Below, piece after piece: positions 37,372 through 45,661 of a DNA stretch of 64,000 bases. Both the position numbers and the translations under genes were made by a program. Under the pieces are notes generated by a model. The model did not search any database. It was given only the letters and a program-made list of their open reading frames with translations, and was not told where the DNA came from. Within the stretch, counting starts at the first letter, position 1, and every line of letters starts with the position of its first letter. Source of the DNA: Psychrosphaera ytuae (lineage in GTDB: Bacteria; Pseudomonadota; Gammaproteobacteria; Enterobacterales; Alteromonadaceae); assembly GCF_017638545.1 (NCBI RefSeq), contig NZ_CP072110.1:2852001-2916000 (forward strand). The letters are read 5' to 3'.

Positions 37372-38070
37372 TTATAGCTTCATGCCAATTGATAGTGTGT
37401 AAACAATAGGATCAATATCAACACTAACAGAACCGGGAGCATTATTTGCACCAAGAGTCGGATTGTTGAGTGTGAAGGTTGCTTTGGTATCAATAGCGAT
37501 ATAACGAACTGAGCCATTAATAAACCAACCATTATCTAGCTGGTAGTCAGCGCCTATTTGGCCCGCAAACCCAAATGAGTTATCTAACTTCAAGTCAGAA
37601 AAGCCAATTTCTTGATTTTCAGCCGTTAAGTTTTCATCAAAAAATACAGTATAGTTTAAGCCTACACCAGCGTATGGCTGAAGTTTGCTTGAGGTATCAG
37701 CAAAATAGTAGTTTGCTGTAACCGTAGGTGGTAAATGTTTGACGTCTGCAAGTTTCCCAAGTCCAAGTGGATTAGTATTTACACTGACTTCATGACTAAA
37801 AGGCGTTGCAGCAAGTACTTCGATGTTCCATCTGTCAGTAATAAAGTAAGCAAAGTTGAGGCCTAGTTGGGTATTGCTGTCTACTGATACACCAAAACCT
37901 AAATCACCGCCAGCTAAGAATATATTCGAGCTATTGTCTTGAGGAGCAACGGTTGTTGCACCAATGCGAACTAGCATGTCATCAGTTTGATGAGCTAGAG
38001 CAGGAAGAGTCGTAACTGATAGTCCAGTTAAGGCAGTAAATAGAGCGGCATAAATACGATTTTTTGTCAT
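37372..38070 (-). CDS. ompW: OmpW-family outer membrane protein
   Basis: A 232-residue, eight-stranded beta-barrel porin. A signal peptide ends at LPALA. Family features are MLVRIGATTVAPQDNSS near the start, TQLGLNFAYFITDRWNIEVLAATPFSHE, LPPTVTANYYF, LQPYAGVGLNYTVFF and a C-terminal VYTLSIGMKL with its terminal hydrophobic residue. OmpW forms a narrow hydrophobic channel. AAAGGAG lies seven bases before the ATG at 38070; the in-frame TTG at 38076 is too close to that site. It appears monocistronic. Confidence 0.93.
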   Translation of the reverse strand: MTKNRIYAALFTALTGLSVTTLPALAHQTDDMLVRIGATTVAPQDNSSNIFLAGGDLGFGVSVDSNTQLGLNFAYFITDRWNIEVLAATPFSHEVSVNTNPLGLGKLADVKHLPPTVTANYYFADTSSKLQPYAGVGLNYTVFFDENLTAENQEIGFSDLKLDNSFGFAGQIGADYQLDNGWFINGSVRYIAIDTKATFTLNNPTLGANNAPGSVSVDIDPIVYTLSIGMKL

Positions 38071-38188
38071 TTCCAATCTCCTTTAAAAACTGAGTGCAGG
38101 ATATAGAGAATGGGAGTTAGAACATTTGATCTAAAACAAATTAAGTCGTTATGGTGGTAAGGAATATTTGTTGGATTGTTGAAGGACT

Positions 38189-38312
38189 TCAGGCATAAAA
38201 AAAACGACATTCTTTATAAGATTTGTCGGTTATTTTTTCTCTTTTTTATCAAGAGAAGTGGTACCAGTGGGTGGACTTGAACCGCCACGCCCGAAGGCAA
38301 CGGATTTTGAAT
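38189..38312. repeat. Left copy of a ~124-bp direct repeat (tRNA-Leu 3' part plus terminator)
   Basis: This block matches 42239-42362 in the same orientation, from the terminator hairpin to the tRNA anticodon loop, with only a few mismatches. Differences include an A for C in the terminator stem, a T for C in the T-arm and a shifted T run. Homology stops abruptly at the anticodon loop. Together with the right copy it brackets speB, speA and the mgtC-like gene. Confidence 0.93.
38259..38312 (-). pseudogene. Truncated tRNA-Leu remnant (3' 54 nt)
   Basis: On the minus strand this holds the anticodon loop (CAA), variable arm, T-arm and CCA end of the tRNA-Leu at 42309-42393, but lacks the acceptor 5' strand, D-arm and 5' half of the anticodon stem. 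A T-stem substitution breaks a pair. It cannot fold as a tRNA. Confidence 0.9.
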
Positions 38313-38349
38313 AGACGGTGCCTAAAAATTAACATCTTAAAATAAGTGC

Positions 38350-38371
38350 GAGACGGCCGATAAGCCGTCTC
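38350..38371 (-). terminator. Hairpin downstream of speB
   Basis: GAGACGGC and GCCGTCTC pair perfectly around six bases, 70 bases past the speB stop. The T-rich part on the minus strand begins only after GCAC, so termination may be weak. The remaining bases of the 365-base gap to ompW hold the repeat and nothing else recognised. Confidence 0.55.
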
Positions 38372-38441
38372 AATCACCTTAAATTTATTCAATAAGCTCT
38401 AGTACAAATAAACGCAGAAAGGTAGCCATGGTTTTTAATTG

Positions 38442-39377
38442 TTATTTAATGTTTCTTGTAGCCCATAAGTGTAATAAATCTAACCCTATAGTGGCCGCGG
38501 CTAGTGCAGTTGTTTCACTCTGATCATAAGCTGGTGCTACTTCAACAACATCCATGCCTACCAAGTTTATTCCCTGTAAAGCGTTAAGGATTTTAAGTAC
38601 CTTATCTGTTGTTAGACCACCACATACAGGAGTTCCAGTACCTGGAGCAAATGCAGGATCTAAACAGTCTATATCAAAGGTTAAGTAAACCGGCAGGTCA
38701 CCAATAGTTGTTTTAATTTGCTCAACTATGTCACTTACTGACATGTCATTTGCTTGCATAGCGTTAATTACATTAAAACCATGACCTTTTTGTTTGTAAT
38801 TTGTACGAATGCCTATTTGCACAGAATTTTCTTTTTCTATCAAGCCTTCGTTTGGCGCATGGTAGAACATTGTGCCATGGTCGTATCGACTGCCATTGTC
38901 ATATGTATCGGTATGTGCATCAAAATGAACTAACGCCATTTTTCCAAATTTTTTGGCGTGAGAACGCAACAATGGCAAGGTCACAAAATGATCTCCGCCA
39001 AGACTCAATAGGCTCTTACCTGATGATAGTATTTCATCAGATGCCATTTCCACCCGCGCACAAAACTCTTCACTGTCTCCAGCCGAAAAGACCAAATCGC
39101 CCGCATCCGCCAAACTGCACACCTCCGCCAATTTAAAGTCCCAAGGAAAACGTCGACCTTCCCATGCTAGGTTAATTGATGCTTGACGAATGGCGTCTGG
39201 CCCCATTCTTGCGCCGGAGCGACCAGAAGTAGCCATATCAAAGGGCAGTCCTAATATCACTACATCGGCATTGCTTTTAGTTGGATCTAATGTCAGAGGA
39301 GACCGCAAAAAAGTCATCGCGTTTGAGTATATGGAATTATCAATCTGATTAAATACACTGCTGGTTAAAATCGACAT
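38442..39377 (-). CDS. speB: Agmatinase (ureohydrolase family)
   Basis: A 311-residue binuclear manganese enzyme that splits agmatine into putrescine and urea. Metal ligands are visible in GGDHF, FDAHTD and the FDIDCLDPAFAPGTGTP block. GRSGARMGPDAIR and the EVAPAYDQSE C-terminal motif are typical of agmatinases. The start shares a base with the speA stop (TAATG), so translation is coupled. With speA it forms the arginine-to-putrescine route. The pair lies inside the segment flanked by tRNA-Leu repeats. Confidence 0.95.
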   Translation of the reverse strand: MSILTSSVFNQIDNSIYSNAMTFLRSPLTLDPTKSNADVVILGLPFDMATSGRSGARMGPDAIRQASINLAWEGRRFPWDFKLAEVCSLADAGDLVFSAGDSEEFCARVEMASDEILSSGKSLLSLGGDHFVTLPLLRSHAKKFGKMALVHFDAHTDTYDNGSRYDHGTMFYHAPNEGLIEKENSVQIGIRTNYKQKGHGFNVINAMQANDMSVSDIVEQIKTTIGDLPVYLTFDIDCLDPAFAPGTGTPVCGGLTTDKVLKILNALQGINLVGMDVVEVAPAYDQSETTALAAATIGLDLLHLWATRNIK

Positions 39378-41287
39378 TAAAAGTCCTCCAAATATGTGTA
39401 GCCGTTTAACCCGGCTACTAATTCATTAAAAATATCTTCACGTTCAGTATTTGGTAATTTATTGTTTACCAATTCACTGTATGTTTGTTTGAATTTACTT
39501 GCTTCTAAATGCACATAGGTCAGCATATCTTCGACAGTATCACCTTCATTAATTTCTGTGATTTCAATCTGTCCTTCGTTATCAAGCAGAACAACAACAC
39601 TGTGTGTGTCACCAAATAAATTATGCATGTCCCCTAATATTTCTTGATAGGCTCCTACCAAGAAAAAACCGAGTAAATACTCATTCCCTTCTTTCCAACT
39701 AGGAACGGGTAACGTTTTTTCTATACCTTGGCCATCTACGTAATGATCAACAGCACCGTCAGAATCACAGGTAATATCAAGCAGAACAGCTCTTGTTTCA
39801 TCACAGCGGTCTAAATTGGACAATGGCAATACTGGAAATACTTGATCGATTCCCCACGCATCCGGTAATGATTGAAATAACGAAAAGTTAACGAAGAATT
39901 TGTCTGCTAACTTTTCCGTTAAATCATCAATAATCGGACGGTGGAAGCGGTTTTTCGTATCCATTAACTTGTTCAGTTCGTAACAAACTCTTAAATTAAC
40001 CTGCTCGGCCCATGCTCTTTGCTCAAGCGTCAATAAACCTAACGCAAATTGATGGTGAACCTCCTGAATATCGGCTTGGCTATCGTGGTAAATTTCAATG
40101 AGCGCTCTGTCATCGATGCGCTTATTAAGCTGCTGCCAGGACATCCACATATTATTTAGAATAAGAGGTGCATCTTCTAGAGGTGGCTCAATTTCTTCAG
40201 CTACGTATGATTCAGCTCCAATAACATTAGAAATTAGTACCGCATGATGAGCCGTGAGCGCGCGCCCAGACTCAGAGATAATTAACGGCATTGGCTCTTC
40301 GTAGCTACGACACGTATCTCCGATCGTGTGAACTATGTTATTAGCATACTCCGCGAGGCTATAATTCATTGAATTATGAGACTGACTGCGGGTTCCGTCG
40401 TAGTCGACTGCTAAACCACCACCTACGTCCATGCAGTCGATCGCTGCGCCTAGTTTTCTTAATTCACAATAAAAGCGAGCCGCTTCACTAACGCCTAAGC
40501 GCACATCGCGAATATTCGCCATTTGTGAGCCTAGATGAAAATGGACAAGTTTCAACGCGTCGAGCATTTCTTCGCTACGCAGCGTATTAATAACCTTTAA
40601 TACCTGAGACGCAGACAAACCAAACTTCGACTTTTCTCCGCCGCTTGCCTGCCATTTGCCTTTGCCTTGCGACGCTAATCTGATTCTTATTCCTAGTCTT
40701 GGTGTCACCCCAAGGCTTTTTGCTTCAGCTAAGATCATTTCTAGCTCAGACATCTTTTCCAACACAATGTGAACTTTATGTCCTAGCTTTTCACCAATTA
40801 AGGCTAAACGAATATACTCTTTGTCTTTGTATCCATTACACACGATTACTGAAGAGACTTTTTGCGCTAGCGCCAATACGGCCAATAGCTCAGCTTTGCT
40901 CCCAGCTTCGAGGCCCAGTTGACTCACCTGTTTGTCAGTTTGGCTGGCAAGAATACTGTCTACCACTTCTCTTTGTTGATTGACTTTTATTGGATAAACA
41001 AGCAGATACTTGTTTTCATAACTATAATCTGAAATGGCTTGATTAAACGCGCCGCATAAGTTCTCAACGCGATTATGAATAATTTGTGGAAATCGAACTA
41101 ATGCAGGTAATGACAACCCCTTCGCTTTGATCAGTTTTGCAATGTCCGAAATATTTGCCGTGTGCTCTTTCATAATTTGATTTGGCGAGACGTAAACATT
41201 ACCTTGATCATTGATACCGAAGTAACCTTGACTCCAATGCTTAACATTGTAAGTAGCACGGACCTTATCAACGGTTGATTTGTTCAT
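39377..41287 (-). CDS. speA: Biosynthetic arginine decarboxylase
   Basis: A 636-residue PLP enzyme converting arginine to agmatine. The N-terminal part has YFGINDQGNVYV, the PLP-lysine motif YPIKVNQQREVV, a HFHLGSQ segment and the DVGGGLAVDYDG loop. The C-terminal part has SGRALTAHHAVLI and FFLVGAYQEILGDMHNLFGD. Length agrees with E. coli SpeA (658). It is the first gene of the speA-speB operon, with 228 bases of divergent promoter region shared with the mgtC-like gene. Confidence 0.96.
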   Translation of the reverse strand: MNKSTVDKVRATYNVKHWSQGYFGINDQGNVYVSPNQIMKEHTANISDIAKLIKAKGLSLPALVRFPQIIHNRVENLCGAFNQAISDYSYENKYLLVYPIKVNQQREVVDSILASQTDKQVSQLGLEAGSKAELLAVLALAQKVSSVIVCNGYKDKEYIRLALIGEKLGHKVHIVLEKMSELEMILAEAKSLGVTPRLGIRIRLASQGKGKWQASGGEKSKFGLSASQVLKVINTLRSEEMLDALKLVHFHLGSQMANIRDVRLGVSEAARFYCELRKLGAAIDCMDVGGGLAVDYDGTRSQSHNSMNYSLAEYANNIVHTIGDTCRSYEEPMPLIISESGRALTAHHAVLISNVIGAESYVAEEIEPPLEDAPLILNNMWMSWQQLNKRIDDRALIEIYHDSQADIQEVHHQFALGLLTLEQRAWAEQVNLRVCYELNKLMDTKNRFHRPIIDDLTEKLADKFFVNFSLFQSLPDAWGIDQVFPVLPLSNLDRCDETRAVLLDITCDSDGAVDHYVDGQGIEKTLPVPSWKEGNEYLLGFFLVGAYQEILGDMHNLFGDTHSVVVLLDNEGQIEITEINEGDTVEDMLTYVHLEASKFKQTYSELVNNKLPNTEREDIFNELVAGLNGYTYLEDF

Positions 41288-41560
41288 TAACTTTCCTTCA
41301 CCGAGGCTAAAAACCGAGAGTACAACTCAATTACAAATCTAAGTACAACAAAATAATTTAGTTATACCGACCAATTCTATTTATCGTACACCACGATAAA
41401 ACGAGAGCCGCTTTTCACTTTGTTTTTTTACTTAGGAATAAAAATAAAGCGAACATAATATCCCCAACTTCTGATAAAATGGCTGCTTTATCGTGCCATG
41501 TGAAAATCGCTACTTGTGCACTCCAAGGTTATTAACCCTGATATAGAGATATACCTTCAA

Positions 41561-42043
41561 ATGATGATAGAAAGCCTATTCTCGATTCAACCTTACAGTT
41601 GGATATCCATTGCAACTTCAATCCTCTGTGGAGGACTAGTGGGCTTGGAAAGACAATTACGCGGAAAGCCAGTCGGGATTAGAACCTCGTCGTTAATTGT
41701 TCTAGGGACTTATTTGTTTGTAGCAACGTCCATGTTAATAGAAAACGATGTAACGGACACATCTCGAATCATTGGTCAGGTGGTCACTGGTATTGGATTT
41801 CTTGGCGCAGGAGTCATGCTTGCGAAAGATGGAGCCGTCGTTGGCGTAACATCGGCAGCAACCATTTGGGCGTTGGCCGCTATTGGAGTTTGTATAGCCG
41901 TTGTTGACTCGGGCGTTTCAATTAAACTATCTATTTTGGTTGTATTGATACTCTATGGCGTAGATCTTTTAGAAGATTATTCTTCCCATTTTACGAAAGG
42001 GGTTCACGCAAAATACACCAAATGGCGAGGTAAACGCCAATAG
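41561..42043 (+). CDS. MgtC/SapB-family membrane protein
   Basis: A 160-residue membrane protein with about four or five helices and the family motif GGLVGLERQLRGKPVGIRT followed by GIGFLGAGVML and VTSAATIWALAAIGV. MgtC proteins help growth at low Mg or acid pH and in Salmonella inhibit the F-ATPase; many environmental members are uncharacterised. I start at ATG 41561, since the frame from GTG 41516 has no ribosome site and adds a polar leader. It is divergent from speA and inside the repeat-flanked segment. Confidence 0.87.
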   Translation: MMIESLFSIQPYSWISIATSILCGGLVGLERQLRGKPVGIRTSSLIVLGTYLFVATSMLIENDVTDTSRIIGQVVTGIGFLGAGVMLAKDGAVVGVTSAATIWALAAIGVCIAVVDSGVSIKLSILVVLILYGVDLLEDYSSHFTKGVHAKYTKWRGKRQ

Positions 42044-42238
42044 CCTGACAAGCGCAATTAAATTCTGAGCAGAATCAAGCCAACATAAGCGTGATTGTTA
42101 GGGGAAGAGTAACTTTTCAAGATGGCGCAATCGCAGGGAGTGTTTTTGGAAATGTTAAAGTCGTGGCTACATTTTAAGGCATATGTGGAAGAGGAATGGC
42201 TAAAAGGCCTTGTTGCATAAACACAGTCATCGCGATTT

Positions 42239-42362
42239 TCAGGCATAAAAAAACCGACATTCTTTATAAGATTTGTCGGTTATTTTCTCTTTTTTTTATC
42301 AAGAGAAGTGGTACCAGTGGGCGGACTTGAACCGCCACGCCCGAAGGCAACGGATTTTGAAT
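42239..42362. repeat. Right copy of the ~124-bp direct repeat
   Basis: This is the intact version of the block at 38189-38312. It covers the functional terminator and the 3' part of tRNA-Leu. Between the mgtC-like stop and this repeat (42044-42238) I see no supported gene; one ~45-codon open stretch lacks an ATG. Confidence 0.93.
42245..42281 (-). terminator. Terminator of tRNA-Leu
   Basis: On the minus strand AACCGACA and TGTCGGTT pair and are followed by a long run of T. It lies 28 bases beyond the tRNA CCA end. The copy near 38201 has a stem mismatch. Confidence 0.9.
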
Positions 42363-42393
42363 CCGTCATGTCTACCAATTCCATCACACTGGC
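42309..42393 (-). tRNA. tRNA-Leu (anticodon CAA)
   Basis: An 85-base class II tRNA on the minus strand. The acceptor strand GCCAGTG pairs with CACTGGT, with encoded CCA at the end. The anticodon loop is TTCAAAA on an ACGGA/TCCGT stem, giving anticodon CAA for UUG. A long variable arm (TGCCTTCGGGCG) and GGTTCAAGTCC T-arm are present. Confidence 0.97.
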
Positions 42394-42570
42394 ACAAATT
42401 GGTTTGCTCTAAAGCGAATTGAATTATAACGACGCACTTTATAACTGCAAGCGATTTGTGAACTAAATGTTTCAATTGTCGATATATTATTCAATATGAT
42501 AAATATTACTTGGCGACTCGTGGAATGTTGATAAGATCGCCCACTAATTACATGTAATGACAGGCCTACA

Positions 42571-43119
42571 ATGAGCTCAGAGACTTCAAACGATACTTCC
42601 CCATCTACCGCCGCAATGTCAGAAGCGGTAAAGCGTGCTGGTTTTTTTAAGCGATTAGCTGCGATGATTTATGATTGGTTAGCCGTGATTGCATTGATGA
42701 TGTTGGTGACGATTTTGAACCTTGCTGCAGTGCATTTGCTGAGTTTGTACGCTGGATTAGACATTTCTGGTTATGCAGATCAGTCGGATTTTTTGAACAA
42801 TCAATGGTGGTTTCAGGTCGAACTTGCCCTTTGGGTCTGGTTGTTTTACGCCTGGTTTTGGCATGATGGTGGTCAAACAATCGGAATGCGTGCTTGGCGC
42901 TTAAAATTACAGCGTATAGATGGCAAGCCAGTTGAATTAAAACGTGGTTTATTGCGCGCTTTGTACTCCCTATTAGGGCTAGGTAATTTATTGGTGTTAT
43001 TCACTCCTAAAACTAAGTTGGCGCTTCAAGATAAATTAACCAAGACTGAAATGATTGTACTTAGCAAAGAGCAAAATAAGCAGATTTATTTACGTGGAAT
43101 TGAAGACCCAAATCGATAA
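42571..43119 (+). CDS. RDD-family membrane protein
   Basis: A 182-residue protein. After a polar 22-residue tail come the RDD signature region (AGFFKRLAAMIYDWLAVIALMM), a second helix near residue 90-100 (ALWVWLFYAWFW) and a third weakly hydrophobic one (~130-150). The GGQTIGMRAWRLKL motif is typical of the family. RDD proteins are small membrane proteins, some linked to ion or solute transport, mostly of unknown role. It is convergent with lptG across a terminator. Confidence 0.88.
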   Translation: MSSETSNDTSPSTAAMSEAVKRAGFFKRLAAMIYDWLAVIALMMLVTILNLAAVHLLSLYAGLDISGYADQSDFLNNQWWFQVELALWVWLFYAWFWHDGGQTIGMRAWRLKLQRIDGKPVELKRGLLRALYSLLGLGNLLVLFTPKTKLALQDKLTKTEMIVLSKEQNKQIYLRGIEDPNR

Positions 43120-43145
43120 ATTGGAAAGTGCCACAGCCACAAAAG

Positions 43146-43184
43146 AAACGCCTAGACTCTGTGTAAAGTTTAGGCGTTTTTTAT
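43146..43184. terminator. Terminator between the RDD gene and lptG
   Basis: AAACGCCTA (43146-43154) pairs with TAGGCGTTT (43171-43179) and a T run follows on the plus strand; the minus strand has a shorter CTTTT tail. It likely serves both convergent genes. Confidence 0.85.
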
Positions 43185-43200
43185 TCTCTTAAACGATTCG

Positions 43201-44292
43201 TTATTTTTGCTTCTTAGTGAGTAAATGAATGGCTATCAGGCAGAAAGTGAGTGTTGGGGCAAAAGCGCCAAACACTGCAGGTAATTCATAAACCAGGGCA
43301 AGGGAGCCAAACACACGGTCCACAAGGAAGAATGAGAAACCCGTTAAGATGCCCAGGATAATTCGCGCGCCCATGGTCACAGAGCGCAACGGCCCAAAGA
43401 TGAACGACAAGGCTAATAATAGCATCACTGCGACGTTAAATGGCTGAAACACTTTTCGCCATAAGGCGAGTTCATAACGACTGGCGTTTTGCTCATTACG
43501 CTCTAAGTAATTGAGATAATCAATCAGTTCACTCAACGCCATACGCTCTGGTTTAACACTGACAATGCCCAATTTATCTGGGGCCAAATCGGTCGGCCAC
43601 GGATAGGTCTCTAGATAACGTGAAGTGATCTTTCTGTCTTGCCACTCGCGGATAACCACGTTGGTAAGCAACCACTGACCATTTTCAAATGCGCCAAAGT
43701 CTGCGGTCATATGAGTGCTTAATTTCAAGTCTTCATCAAAATCAAACACAGTGACTTGAACCAACTGACCACTTTCGGTCACTTCTTTGATGTTGACGAA
43801 AGCGTCGGTATCTTTAGCCCAAATACCTTGTTCTGCGGAATAAACTTGACCACCGGATATTGCCTGGGTTTTGATTTCTTTGGCTTTTTCAACCGAGGCT
43901 GGGACACCCCATTCTGAAAACACCATCATAATTAAAATCAAAACAGTACTTGCTTTGAGAACTGCGTTTACAACGTTTGCTTTGGATAAGCCGACCGCCT
44001 GCATGACGACCAATTCTGAATTTGTCGCTAATGCACCCAAACCAACGAGACCACCTATCATTGCCGCCATTGGAAAAAATGCTTCTAAGTCTTGAGGGAT
44101 CAAAAACAGCGCATACAAGCCAGCTGTGACCGCTGTAAAGTCAGCTCGGCCAATGTACTTGAGTTGCTCGATAAAGCGAAATAGGGTGCTGATACCAACT
44201 AAAATACCCAACGTGACAGCAATCGAACTTATTACTGTACGACCGACATAACGCTCGATGATCGACATATTAAACAAGCCAATATTAGTCAT
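43201..44292 (-). CDS. lptG: LPS export permease LptG
   Basis: A 363-residue inner-membrane subunit of the LptB2FG transporter that extracts lipopolysaccharide from the inner membrane. Six membrane helices surround a periplasmic beta-jellyroll (~130-265). IIERYVGRTV at the start, the SELVVMQAVGLSK coupling segment and ALWRKVFQPFNVAVMLLLALSFIFGPLR near the end are family hallmarks. The ATG at 44292 has GGGAG seven bases upstream. It follows lptF by two bases. Confidence 0.96.
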   Translation of the reverse strand: MTNIGLFNMSIIERYVGRTVISSIAVTLGILVGISTLFRFIEQLKYIGRADFTAVTAGLYALFLIPQDLEAFFPMAAMIGGLVGLGALATNSELVVMQAVGLSKANVVNAVLKASTVLILIMMVFSEWGVPASVEKAKEIKTQAISGGQVYSAEQGIWAKDTDAFVNIKEVTESGQLVQVTVFDFDEDLKLSTHMTADFGAFENGQWLLTNVVIREWQDRKITSRYLETYPWPTDLAPDKLGIVSVKPERMALSELIDYLNYLERNEQNASRYELALWRKVFQPFNVAVMLLLALSFIFGPLRSVTMGARIILGILTGFSFFLVDRVFGSLALVYELPAVFGAFAPTLTFCLIAIHLLTKKQK

Positions 44293-44294
44293 GA

Positions 44295-45401
44295 TTAGGC
44301 TCCCTTTTTCGAAACGTTAGTGAGCCACATTTTACGGATTTTACCACCGGCGGTTCGGTCTTTCATCAGGAGCAACACTGCGGTACTCAAGCCTATTAAG
44401 TGAATCCACCACAGGCCAACACTTTGTGGAATTTTACCGTCTTCAAGGGCTGATTTAGCCAATAACAACAAGATGTAATAAGCAAAGAAAATAGCCAGGC
44501 CAGGCATTATTTTACCAAAGCGACCTTGACGCGGATTGACTGAACTTAGAGGCACTGCAATCATCGCCAAAATTGGAATCGTCAATGGAATTGCCAGGCG
44601 CCATTGAAACTCAGCGTTTGCTTCTAAACTGTCAGACTCGAGAAGCTGCAGCGTTGATTGGGCAGCATAATTTCGGCTTTTTTGCTCAACGGCCTGGTCT
44701 TCCATCAATATTTGGTATTTAGAAAAGTTAAGACGTTGTGGGTCATCGCCTTCTGCAAAATAATAACGATGACCAGCAGAAAGCTCTAGATCCTGTCGCC
44801 CACTAGGCAAGTCTTTTAGTAAACCTGTTTGCGCGTAAACAACGCTCTCAACCCCAGTCTCTGATGCTTGTGCAACAAATACTTTTTTCATTTCTGAGCT
44901 GTTGCGCTCGATATCGTGAACAAACACGACTGAGTCACCAGTACCTGCTTTTTGGAATCGGCCAGCGGTTAAAGTAGATAAAACACCATCGGCTGCGGCG
45001 TTTTCACGCACTTGATATTCGTATTCAGCAGCCATTGGGGCAAGATATAAACTTACTGTACCGCCTAAAATAGCCACCGTAGTAGCAAAAATGAGGGTTA
45101 CACGGGTGACGTACCACTCAGAGATACCGCAGGCTTTTAAAACACTCATTTCTTGATCTGTGTACAAACGACCATAAGCGAGCATAACGCCCAAGAAAAC
45201 ACTGAGAGGTAGAATGATTGCGGCTAATTGAGGAAAGCGCAGGCCAATGATGGATGCAACCAGATAACCTGGTATTTTACCCTCTGACGCATCGGCCAAA
45301 ACACGGACGAAGGTTTGGCTCATGAAAATGCTCATCAGCACAATAAATACCGCAAACTGAGACTTAAAAACTTCTGCGGTTAAATAACGTAAAATTATCA
45401 C
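44295..45401 (-). CDS. lptF: LPS export permease LptF
   Basis: A 368-residue partner of LptG in the LptB2FG complex. It has ILRYLTAEVFKSQ at the start, a YTDQEMSVLKACGISEW coupling helix, a periplasmic domain (~125-265) and late helices with IPLTIPILAMIAVPLSSVNPRQGRFGK. Start is GTG 45401 after an AAGG site. It is divergent from pepA, the arrangement usual in gammaproteobacteria. The 260-base promoter region between them holds no other gene. Confidence 0.96.
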   Translation of the reverse strand: MIILRYLTAEVFKSQFAVFIVLMSIFMSQTFVRVLADASEGKIPGYLVASIIGLRFPQLAAIILPLSVFLGVMLAYGRLYTDQEMSVLKACGISEWYVTRVTLIFATTVAILGGTVSLYLAPMAAEYEYQVRENAAADGVLSTLTAGRFQKAGTGDSVVFVHDIERNSSEMKKVFVAQASETGVESVVYAQTGLLKDLPSGRQDLELSAGHRYYFAEGDDPQRLNFSKYQILMEDQAVEQKSRNYAAQSTLQLLESDSLEANAEFQWRLAIPLTIPILAMIAVPLSSVNPRQGRFGKIMPGLAIFFAYYILLLLAKSALEDGKIPQSVGLWWIHLIGLSTAVLLLMKDRTAGGKIRKMWLTNVSKKGA

Positions 45402-45661
45402 TCACAAACCTTATAAAACTTGTACTTTTACTGGAATAATGACGATTTTTGAGTAAACTTCTTATTTTTGTAAGAAAACTTTTTTATAGCAGACTAAACT
45501 CATGCTATAACAATCGGTCAAACAGTCATAAACGACCTGGTTGAGAGTCCATACGGCTCAATCGTCGAATAACAATGATTATAATGGTAAACCAGTGAAA
45601 CACCGATTGAAAATTAATATTTAGGTGAATTTTACATTTCCGCCGAAATTTTGGAGAGATC

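Noticed and set aside
42047..42180. A ~45-codon plus-strand stretch reading RGRVTFQDGAIAG...
   Set aside because: It lacks an ATG and a ribosome site; it could be a gene remnant, but the match to any family is too weak to call.
42058..42246. A 62-codon minus-strand open frame between the mgtC-like gene and the tRNA
   Set aside because: It starts inside the terminator/repeat block, has no ribosome site and resembles nothing known.
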